Shown here one piece after another: positions 1 to 4,887 of a stretch of 5,439 bases of DNA. Source of the stretch: JALZAQ01 sp038253885 (GTDB lineage Bacteria > Gemmatimonadota > Gemmatimonadetes > Gemmatimonadales > Gemmatimonadaceae); NCBI GenBank assembly GCA_038253885.1, contig JBBSGP010000115.1:1-5439 (forward strand). The letters are read 5' to 3'. The stretch's first letter is position 1. Each line of letters begins with the position of its first letter. The position numbers and the translations under genes were made by a program. The notes below the pieces were generated by a model. It ran no database searches, was not told the origin of the DNA, and saw only the letters and a program-made list of their open reading frames with translations.

Positions 1-162
1 CTCTACTTCTGGCGCGCCGGTCTTCGGACGGATTCCGCGGCGGTGCGCGACCTCTGGGCGCACAGCGATATCGGTCGCTTCAAGGGCGAGTACAGCGCCA
101 CGGTGCCCGCGCACGCGGCAGCGATGTTGCGCGTGACGGCGATCTCCTCCCGGGCCCGCTAA
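1..162 (+). CDS. GH27-type alpha-galactosidase, C-terminal fragment (5' end outside window)
   Basis: This is the last 53 codons of a gene that enters from the left in frame 1 and ends at TAA (160-162). The visible peptide contains VRDLWAHSDIGRF, then YSATVPAHAAAMLRV. This pattern (RDLW, an H-x-D-x-G element, then a Tyr-Ser-x-x-VPAHG-like stretch before a hydrophobic LRV) is typical of the C-terminal beta-sandwich domain of glycoside hydrolase family 27 alpha-galactosidases, which release terminal alpha-linked galactose from oligosaccharides and glycans. The catalytic (beta/alpha)8 barrel and its two Asp residues lie outside the window, so activity cannot be judged. A short Ser/Arg-rich tail follows the domain. 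A GC-rich hairpin starts about 15 bases after the stop. The family call rests on recognition of this C-terminal motif only; another retaining alpha-galactosidase or alpha-N-acetylgalactosaminidase of the same clan is the main alternative. Confidence 0.75.
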   Translation, partial: LYFWRAGLRTDSAAVRDLWAHSDIGRFKGEYSATVPAHAAAMLRVTAISSRAR

Positions 163-177
163 CGGCTGTCGCGCGAG

Positions 178-209
178 CGCCGCGCGTTACCTGTGTGGGT
201 CGCGCGGCG
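178..209 (+). terminator. Perfect 9-bp GC stem-loop after the alpha-galactosidase gene
   Basis: CGCCGCGCG at 178-186 is exactly complementary to CGCGCGGCG at 201-209, with a 14-base loop at 187-200; one outer G-U pair could extend it in RNA. It sits 15 bases past the TAA of the upstream gene. No T-run follows, so it is not a classic intrinsic terminator. It could still act as a U-tract-less terminator, a 3' end stabiliser, or the first element of a structured leader for the next gene. The hairpin is directly visible; its role is inferred. An overlapping smaller alternative stem (170-175 with 181-186) would compete with it. Confidence 0.4.
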
Positions 210-210
210 T

Positions 211-245
211 CTGTGATCTCACAGGCGCAGGATGGTGGTTGCGCC
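211..245 (+). repeat. Two adjacent small inverted repeats in the leader of the membrane-protein gene
   Basis: CTGTGA at 211-216 and TCACAG at 219-224 form a 6-bp inverted repeat with a 2-base centre. Sharing base 224, GGCGCA (224-229) pairs with TGCGCC (240-245) around a 10-base loop and runs into a tract of eight C (244-251). The first could be a compact operator (as a duplex) or an RNA hairpin with altered central pairing; the second is a plausible RNA hairpin. Together with the stem at 178-209 they fill the space between the alpha-galactosidase stop and the AGGAG ribosome binding site. The repeats are exact; function is not demonstrated. Confidence 0.4.
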
Positions 246-264
246 CCCCCCGATCGACCCCGCC

Positions 265-269
265 AGGAG
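265..269 (+). promoter_or_regulatory. Ribosome binding site AGGAG
   Basis: AGGAG lies 10 bases before the ATG at 280. It is the only good Shine-Dalgarno match in this leader. It favours initiation at 280 (a 22-codon ORF) rather than directly at 345, where upstream bases show no convincing site. Confidence 0.5.
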
Positions 270-279
270 CAACACCGAC

Positions 280-348
280 ATGGACGTCACTTCTCGACGA
301 GCGCCGCGCAGTCGCGGCCCGCTCGCAGCGCGGGCTACTCGCCCATGA
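280..348 (+). CDS. Possible 22-aa leader peptide overlapping the membrane-protein start
   Basis: An ATG at 280, 10 bases after AGGAG, opens a 22-codon frame ending in TGA at 346-348. Its stop overlaps the ATG at 345 as ATGA, the standard arrangement for translational coupling. The peptide starts MDVTSRRAPRSR and is basic, with six Arg and no hydrophobic segment. No known leader peptide is recognised. It may be a real coupling peptide, or the true N-terminus of the next protein displaced by a frameshift or sequencing error, since the downstream frame here is otherwise poorly supported. It may also be chance in GC-rich sequence. Confidence 0.3.
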   Translation: MDVTSRRAPRSRGPLAARATRP

Positions 349-791
349 CGTCGCTGCGAGTCTTCACCCGGTCCAATCCGGTCGTCCAGCGGCCGCGAGG
401 CCCTGACCATTCGCGCGACCTCGGCCGCATGCTCGCCATCTTCGCGCTGTGCGTCGGACTGGCCATCGTGCTTCCCGGAGTGACGCGCCCCGACATCGCT
501 CTCGGGGGCACTATCGCGATAGCGATCATGGTGAGCTTTCTGGCGATGTCGATGTTCGTTGTCAGCATCGGCTTTCTCTGGCTCGCCGGCCGTTATCGCG
601 TTCCCATCTGGCCACTTCGATTTCTCGCGGCGCTGCTGGCCGCCGCCAGCACCTCTGTGGCCCTGCTCGCCGTCCAGTGGTCGCTGCTGTTCAGCGAGTC
701 CGGGGTTGCGGCGCTCGGGGTCGCCGCTGTGATCGGCTTCGCGCACGCCCGGAGCCTCCAGGCCGCCGCTCCGCGCATGGCCGGATCGTAG
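345..791 (+). CDS. Hypothetical small integral membrane protein, about four TM segments
   Basis: A 148-residue protein of no recognised family. The N-terminal ~28 residues are polar and Arg/Pro-rich. Hydrophobic segments follow at about residues 29-46, 53-81 (long, possibly a helix of about 57-80), 91-115 and 119-135, with a short Ala-rich tail. The motif GRYRVPIWPLRF between segments 2 and 3 is the only polar loop of note and carries the positive charges expected of a cytoplasmic loop. The frame stays open further upstream to a GTG at 195, but that extension is Arg/Gln/His-rich, covers the hairpins and AGGAG, and looks non-coding. ATG 345 is preferred because it forms an ATGA overlap with the small ORF at 280; ATG at 429 (residue 29) is a possible shorter start. 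The gene runs convergently into the TPR-CHAT gene with 19 bases between stop codons. Function unknown. Confidence 0.6.
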   Translation: MTSLRVFTRSNPVVQRPRGPDHSRDLGRMLAIFALCVGLAIVLPGVTRPDIALGGTIAIAIMVSFLAMSMFVVSIGFLWLAGRYRVPIWPLRFLAALLAAASTSVALLAVQWSLLFSESGVAALGVAAVIGFAHARSLQAAAPRMAGS

Positions 792-810
792 CGAACGGAG
801 ATCCCTCGGC

Positions 811-3489
811 TCACTTCGTCGGCGCGCCCACCAGCACGAACGCGGCCCACTGCGAGGGATGCATCTCTCCCGCGCTCCGCGTGATCCGCTCCTGCCGGGT
901 CAGCCTCAGGGCCTCGGCCGATGGGATCCCTGCCCGCACGCGGACGTAGAAATCGCGCATGAACTCGGCCGCTGAGCGGTCGCCGATGCGCCAGAGTGTC
1001 ACCACCGTGCTCGACGCGCCGGCGACGAGGAAGGCATAAGGCAGCCCGATCACTCCCTCGCCCGACACCCACCGCCCGAGCGCCGTCTCGCAGGCGGAGA
1101 GCGTCACCAGCTCTGAGCGCAGTCGGAGCCGGCGGATGGTGGTGAGATCGAGATCTCCATCGGCGAGCACGAGGTGAGTACGGTCGGGTACTCGCTCGTC
1201 CACCCGGGCGTGGGTTGCGAAGTGGAGGTAGCGATAGCGTCCGGGACCGCTGGCCAGCCAGCGCGTCGTCGTTGCCGCACGGCCCAGCAGCAGGTCGGAG
1301 CCGCCGTCCCGAAAGAGATCCGAGATGCCCCGTGCTTCTTCGGCCGCGTACGGGAGGGGAGCGAGTGCATCCTGCCGGAGCTCGCTTCCCTCGCTGTCTG
1401 GGGCATGCTCCGCGAGTACTCTCGGGTCGCCGACGACGAGCGCGCTGCGTTCCCACGAGCGCGCGTCGGGGGGCGGGCGTGCCGCCAGGGAGAGAAGCAC
1501 CGCGGCCGACGGACCGTAGGTGATGCGCGTCGTGGCGGCGAGAGGCGCAGCGCCGGGCGCGGGCATGAGCACCTCGAGCGGCAGGTACGCCAGCGGACCA
1601 TCGGGTACGACGAGCACGCTCGTCGAGAGCGACGCCGCCAGCGGAGCCACGAGCTCGCCGTAGAGGTGCGCGGACGCGGCACGCCAGTCCACGCCGGCTG
1701 TGGACCTCTCCACCGCTCCCCGCAGAAACGCGACCGACGCCGCCAGAGAGTCGGAACGCCCCAGTCGCACGCCCCGCAGCTCGCCGTCCGTCACCACCCA
1801 ACCATAGACCGCGCTGTCACCCCAGAAATATTCCAGCAGGATTCTCCCCGGGGCCACGACGGCTTCCCTCAGCGCCACGGCCGAGGCTGTCGGGGGGCGA
1901 GTGTCGCGGTCCACGCTGTCGACGGATACGGTGAGTCGTGTGATTTCCCGATCGATCGCCGCCCGGGCCGATGTCGCGGCATTTCCCCGCGCCTCGTAAC
2001 GCTCACGCAGAGCCTGCCGGAGGGAGTCCGCTCGGGAACGCGAGGCTGCCGAGCCATTCCGGTCGATCATCAGGTCGAGAAGCAGCCTCGCGCGGGCCCG
2101 ATCGGCGATCGCTAGCGCCTCCTCCGCTCGCCCGCGGGCGAGCAACGTTCGGATCGCACCCTCATAGGCGCTGCGCCGTGGAGCGGAGACCGCCATCCTC
2201 AGGTCGCCAAGGGCGAGCCGACCGCGCCAGGACTCGAGAAGGGCGATCGCCCGCTCGTACCAGTCCGCCGCGTGCGGATCACCGGCGGCCTCGCGTGCCG
2301 CTCCCGCGGCGTCGAGCGCTTCGTACTGGACTTCGGGATCTCCCAGGGAATCGGCGATCACCGACGCCTCGCTCGCCCAACGCTGTGCCGCCGCCGTGTC
2401 ACGCCGCGCGAGCGCCAGCCGCGTGAGAGCGACACGGATCAGCGCGCGCTGTCGGCCATAGCGGTGCTCGTCGGCGATCGAGAGTGCCTGGTGAAGGTGC
2501 GAGTCTGCTTGAGGCAGGTCGCCCTCGCTCAGCTCCACCAGGCCGAGATTGTCCAGAGACGCGGCCTCCCCATACGGCAGCTTGGCGGCGCGGTTGATGT
2601 CGATCGCGCGCTCCACGAAGGAACGCGCGCGCCTGAATTCCTTCTCGCTGATGTAGAGCTCCGCCAACGCATCGGCGACGAGCGCGATCCCCCGCGCTTC
2701 GCCGATCTGCTCGGCCAGCGCCTCGGACTCGCGCAGCATTCGCTCGGCGGCGTCTCGCTCGCCGAGGGCGAGATGAACGGAGGAATAGTTGTACAGCACG
2801 CGCGCCTGACCCTCGGGGTTCCTCACCTTCCGGTAGAAGGCGAGCGCGCTGTCATAGGCCCTCTCCGCCTGGGTGAAACGGCCGAGGTGGCGATAGCCCA
2901 ACGCCATCTCGTTCAGCACGTTGGCACGGTCGGCGGGGGTGCCACCGTGGGCTTGCTGAAACGCGAGCGACCGACGATTTGCCTCCAGCGCCTCCACGTA
3001 TCGGCCCTGCAGGGAGAGGATCGTTCCTTCGGTATTCATGGCTGACCACTCGAGACGCCAATCGCGGAGAGCGTCGGCCATCGCTTCGGTGCGCCTGGCC
3101 TCGGCGAAGCCCTCGTCGAAACGTCCCAGGCGGTGCAGGAGCAGGCTCCGGACATGGTGAGTCCATGCTACCCGCCCGGAGTCCCCACCGGCGATGAGCA
3201 TCGCCTGGTCCAGACCGGCCGCGGCGCTGTCCATCTTCCCGAGACGCATCAGAGCGTCGGACCACCAGAGCTGGGCGCGCCAATATCCCGCGGTGTCGGC
3301 GGTGGGGGCCAAGGAATCGCGGAGCTCGCGAAAACGGAGCACGCTCTCGCGCACGCGCCCTTGCCGGCGCAGGCTATCGGCAACGGCGAAGGGATTGCCG
3401 CGCTCCACCCGGTGCGGGTCGCAGGCCACGATGCCGGTAACGCAGAGCAGCCCGGTCGCAAGAGCGGCCGCCCGCCAGCGTGCCCTCAC
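811..3489 (-). CDS. TPR-CHAT lipoprotein, caspase-like peptidase
   Basis: An 892-residue protein from GTG at 3489; that GTG overlaps the TGA of the upstream gene (GTGA). From this start the N-terminus is RARWR, a hydrophobic stretch, then lipobox IVAC with Cys23, a textbook signal-peptidase II site. The frame stays open further upstream to 3723, but that part only shadows the preceding gene. About ten TPR-like helical hairpins span residues ~30-474, for example at 192-222, 231-262, 271-302 and 311-342. The C-terminal CHAT domain (caspase clan) covers ~540-888: VVPDGPLAYLPLEVL at 628, LHFATH with catalytic His760, LSACETALG with catalytic Cys800, GEG at 810, then WAAFVLVG near the end. Both dyad residues are present, so peptidase activity is plausible. 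TPRs probably bind a partner or substrate. The lipobox predicts anchoring outside the cytoplasm, unlike the cytosolic TPR-CHAT effector Csx29. Coupling to an ECF sigma and putative anti-sigma gene suggests envelope signalling. Substrate and trigger are unknown. Confidence 0.9.
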   Translation of the reverse strand: MRARWRAAALATGLLCVTGIVACDPHRVERGNPFAVADSLRRQGRVRESVLRFRELRDSLAPTADTAGYWRAQLWWSDALMRLGKMDSAAAGLDQAMLIAGGDSGRVAWTHHVRSLLLHRLGRFDEGFAEARRTEAMADALRDWRLEWSAMNTEGTILSLQGRYVEALEANRRSLAFQQAHGGTPADRANVLNEMALGYRHLGRFTQAERAYDSALAFYRKVRNPEGQARVLYNYSSVHLALGERDAAERMLRESEALAEQIGEARGIALVADALAELYISEKEFRRARSFVERAIDINRAAKLPYGEAASLDNLGLVELSEGDLPQADSHLHQALSIADEHRYGRQRALIRVALTRLALARRDTAAAQRWASEASVIADSLGDPEVQYEALDAAGAAREAAGDPHAADWYERAIALLESWRGRLALGDLRMAVSAPRRSAYEGAIRTLLARGRAEEALAIADRARARLLLDLMIDRNGSAASRSRADSLRQALRERYEARGNAATSARAAIDREITRLTVSVDSVDRDTRPPTASAVALREAVVAPGRILLEYFWGDSAVYGWVVTDGELRGVRLGRSDSLAASVAFLRGAVERSTAGVDWRAASAHLYGELVAPLAASLSTSVLVVPDGPLAYLPLEVLMPAPGAAPLAATTRITYGPSAAVLLSLAARPPPDARSWERSALVVGDPRVLAEHAPDSEGSELRQDALAPLPYAAEEARGISDLFRDGGSDLLLGRAATTTRWLASGPGRYRYLHFATHARVDERVPDRTHLVLADGDLDLTTIRRLRLRSELVTLSACETALGRWVSGEGVIGLPYAFLVAGASSTVVTLWRIGDRSAAEFMRDFYVRVRAGIPSAEALRLTRQERITRSAGEMHPSQWAAFVLVGAPTK

Positions 3490-4133
3490 TGCGGACGCAC
3501 GGACGATCGGGACAGGCGCAGAGGGACGAGCGGAGTGTGCGACAGCACGCCTCTTGAGCCGTCGAGAGCTTCCACGCTCCAGTATGAGAGGGCGGGCCGC
3601 AGCGGAAGCGATGACAACCGAACGACCGCGCTCGTGTCGCGCACTTCTCGCTCGTACAGGAGTGTTCCCTGAGCGGTGAAGAGACGCAAGCGATAGATCA
3701 CCGCACGCGGCACCGGCGCCCAACGAACAAACACGGAGTCACCCGCGACGCTCATCGTCAGCCCGGTCCCGTCCGCCGGCGCGCCGCGTTCCACCTGGCC
3801 AGGCGTGACCACGGTACTCGCGCGTGGTCTCAGCCAGAGCGAGCCACCGATGGCGATCGCTGCTATTCCGGCCGCGAGCGCCGACGTCCACACGGGCCAT
3901 CGCCGACGCGTACTCGTCTGGCGCGCGGCATCGAGCATGCTCGCTCGCGCCTCGCTCGCCGCTCGCACCAGAGCCCAGCAGCGATCACAGGCGAAGTAGT
4001 GTGATTCGAAGCTCTCCGCCTCCGGGTCCGACAAGGTTCCGGCGAGATAGCGCGTATCGAAGTCCGCGTCATCCGCCTGCGCGCAAGTCAGCTCCTGGAT
4101 CGGCATGCTCTCAGGTTCCCGATCGGGCGTCAT
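3486..4133 (-). CDS. zf-HC2 zinc-finger membrane protein, probable anti-sigma factor with extracytoplasmic FnIII-like domain
   Basis: A 215-residue protein. Residues ~17-52 fit the zinc-binding anti-sigma (zf-HC2/ZAS) pattern: Cys17, the YLAGTLSDPEAE segment, then His45-x3-Cys49-x2-Cys52. An Arg-rich stretch (76-78) precedes one TM helix at ~80-101, giving a cytoplasmic N-terminus and an extracytoplasmic C-terminus. Residues ~122-206 look like a single fibronectin-III-like beta-sandwich (VFVRWAPVPRAVIYRLRLF, a DTS turn, then SYWSVEA). By family knowledge the zinc domain would hold the neighbouring sigma factor at the membrane. The gene starts 4 bases after the sigma stop and its TGA overlaps the GTG of the TPR-CHAT gene, so the three are probably co-translated. 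ATG 4133 is chosen for the tight spacing; ATG 4106 (Met10) is possible and keeps the zinc motif. Pairing with the sigma factor is inferred from position. Confidence 0.8.
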   Translation of the reverse strand: MTPDREPESMPIQELTCAQADDADFDTRYLAGTLSDPEAESFESHYFACDRCWALVRAASEARASMLDAARQTSTRRRWPVWTSALAAGIAAIAIGGSLWLRPRASTVVTPGQVERGAPADGTGLTMSVAGDSVFVRWAPVPRAVIYRLRLFTAQGTLLYEREVRDTSAVVRLSSLPLRPALSYWSVEALDGSRGVLSHTPLVPLRLSRSSVRPQ

Positions 4134-4137
4134 CGTT

Positions 4138-4704
4138 TCATCCGTCCACGCCGGCGATCAGCTCCGCCAACCGCTGCAGGGCCCGGTGCTTGCGGACCCG
4201 GAGCGCGCCCGGTGTGCTACCGAGCTCCCTCGCCACGTCGGCGGGCTCGCGTTGCTCGAAGAAGAGGGCACGGAGCAGCCGGCGATCGGGCTCGCTCAGG
4301 CGGCCGAGCGCACGACGAACCATCTCACGCCGCTCCAACCCGAGGAGCTCCGCCAGCGGATCCGGGGGCGACGATGCGGAGCGGGAATCGGAGCCGAATC
4401 GAAGGAGAGCTCGCTCCTCTCGCTGCACCGACCGTTCACGATGCTGGCAGATGTGCCGGGCGGTCGCGAAGACAAACGCCGGCAGCGCCTCGGGAGTGCG
4501 AAGCGCTCCGCTGCGGATGGAATGGATCACGCGGTGGAGGGTTTCCTGGGCCACGTCCTCGGCGAGGCGGGCATCACCGAGGCGTCTGGTCGCGAAGAGC
4601 CGTAGTCGATCCCAGAACGTCTCGGCCAGTGCGGCCTCCGTCACCGCGGAGGTGAAATCGGCCGAGGCCGGAGCGAGCTGCTGATCGCTCGAGGATGGTT
4701 CCAT
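4138..4704 (-). CDS. ECF-type RNA polymerase sigma factor
   Basis: A 188-residue protein with the two-domain layout of sigma-70 family ECF factors. Region 2 spans ~30-95: FWDRLRLFATRRLGDARLAEDVAQET matches the region 2.1-2.2 core-binding consensus, and LPAFVFATARHICQHRER matches regions 2.3-2.4, which open and read the -10 element. A linker rich in Ser and Pro (~103-117) leads to region 4 at ~127-182, with LSEPDRRLLRALFF followed by a helix-turn-helix (PADVARELGSTPGALRVRKHRAL) that would contact the -35 element. ATG 4704 is preferred because GAGGG lies 8 bases upstream and region 2 is complete; the frame extends to 4821, but that extension lacks family similarity and would cover the candidate promoter. 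It is first in a three-gene operon with the zinc-finger protein and the TPR-CHAT lipoprotein. ECF factors of this arrangement often autoregulate, but no clear ECF promoter is seen upstream. Confidence 0.9.
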   Translation of the reverse strand: MEPSSSDQQLAPASADFTSAVTEAALAETFWDRLRLFATRRLGDARLAEDVAQETLHRVIHSIRSGALRTPEALPAFVFATARHICQHRERSVQREERALLRFGSDSRSASSPPDPLAELLGLERREMVRRALGRLSEPDRRLLRALFFEQREPADVARELGSTPGALRVRKHRALQRLAELIAGVDG

Positions 4705-4712
4705 CGGGCGAT

Positions 4713-4717
4713 CCCTC
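4713..4717 (-). promoter_or_regulatory. Ribosome binding site GAGGG for the sigma factor
   Basis: On the minus strand GAGGG is followed by 8 bases and the ATG at 4704. This decides the sigma factor start in favour of 4704 over the in-frame upstream ATG at 4821. Confidence 0.55.
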
Positions 4718-4788
4718 GCGCGTAAGGTCGTGTCGAAGTTAGGGGACGCAGCGCGGTACAGCAAGCGAAGACGGAGCGCTGCCGGCGA

Positions 4789-4817
4789 TTGACGATACCG
4801 TTGTCCGAGCACAGCGT
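4789..4817 (+). promoter_or_regulatory. Weak sigma-70-like promoter candidate for the PQQ dehydrogenase
   Basis: TTGACG (4789-4794, five of six bases of the -35 consensus), 17 bases, then CAGCGT (4812-4817), which keeps only the A at position 2 and T at position 6 of TATAAT. Predicted start is near 4824, giving a 5' leader of about 60 bases that contains the right arm of the inverted repeat. The -10 is poor, so this is tentative. Confidence 0.25.
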
Positions 4818-4820
4818 TCA
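4792..4820 (-). promoter_or_regulatory. Weak promoter candidate for the sigma/anti-sigma/CHAT operon
   Basis: On the minus strand TGAACG (4820-4815), 17 bases, then TATCGT (4797-4792), which matches four of six -10 bases including the first, second and last. The -35 matches three of six. Predicted start near 4785 falls inside the left arm of the 12-bp inverted repeat, as would suit an operator. It overlaps the plus-strand candidate. Tentative. Confidence 0.25.
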
Positions 4821-4876
4821 CCTGATCCCAGAGGAGTCGCTGCGCCGGCAGCGCAGACCGACGTCACTCTCACAGC

Positions 4877-4880
4877 GAGG
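4877..4880 (+). promoter_or_regulatory. Ribosome binding site GAGG for the PQQ dehydrogenase
   Basis: GAGG with 7 bases to the ATG at 4888. It supports that start, which is also the one that places a short hydrophobic segment and lipobox at the N-terminus. Confidence 0.5.
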
Positions 4881-4887
4881 CGCATCG

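Larger units (their letters stand above)
4776..4854. repeat. 12-bp perfect inverted repeat flanking the divergent promoter region
   Basis: GCGCTGCCGGCG at 4776-4787 is the exact reverse complement of CGCCGGCAGCGC at 4843-4854, with a 55-bp spacer (4788-4842). Neither end extends: the flanking bases 4775/4855 and 4788/4842 do not pair. A 12-bp exact match within a region of about 180 bp is unlikely by chance even in GC-rich DNA. The arms bracket the back-to-back promoter candidates, so paired operator sites in opposite orientation for one regulator are the simplest reading. A long-loop RNA hairpin would require transcription across both arms. Confidence 0.7.

Noticed and set aside
212..223. 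CRP/FNR-like operator TGTGA...TCACA
   Set aside because: The half-sites match CRP but are separated by 2 bases instead of 6, so a CRP dimer would not fit; kept only as an inverted repeat.
792..810. Bidirectional terminator between the convergent genes
   Set aside because: The 19-base gap has no stem of more than three or four pairs and no T-run on either strand.
593..1801. A 402-codon minus-strand open frame inside the 3' half of the TPR-CHAT gene
   Set aside because: Arg/Gly/Ala-rich translation with no domain pattern; it is an alternate-frame shadow of a gene with full CHAT motifs.
1174..2115. A 313-codon plus-strand open frame antisense to the CHAT domain
   Set aside because: Arg/Gly/His-rich composition without domains; shadow of the CHAT-coding strand.
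2272..3045. A 257-codon plus-strand open frame antisense to the TPR region
   Set aside because: Leu-rich but lacks any recognisable motif; long antisense frames are expected opposite GC-rich coding sequence, and the TPR frame is strongly supported.
3490..3723. N-terminal extension of the TPR-CHAT protein to an ATG at 3723
   Set aside because: It lies wholly inside the preceding gene and would place the signal peptide internally; the GTG at 3489 overlaps the upstream stop and gives a proper lipoprotein N-terminus.
3824..4684. A 286-codon plus-strand open frame antisense to the sigma and anti-sigma genes
   Set aside because: Ser/Arg/Pro-rich low-complexity translation spanning two well-supported opposite-strand genes.
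4791..4819. ECF-type autoregulatory promoter (GAAC ... CGTC) upstream of the sigma gene on the minus strand
   Set aside because: Both elements exist but are about 21 bases apart, longer than the usual spacing for ECF promoters, and the -35 lacks the GGAAC form.
4705..4821. N-terminal extension of the sigma factor to an ATG at 4821
   Set aside because: No family similarity in the extra 39 residues, it covers the candidate promoter, and ATG 4704 has a good GAGGG site.
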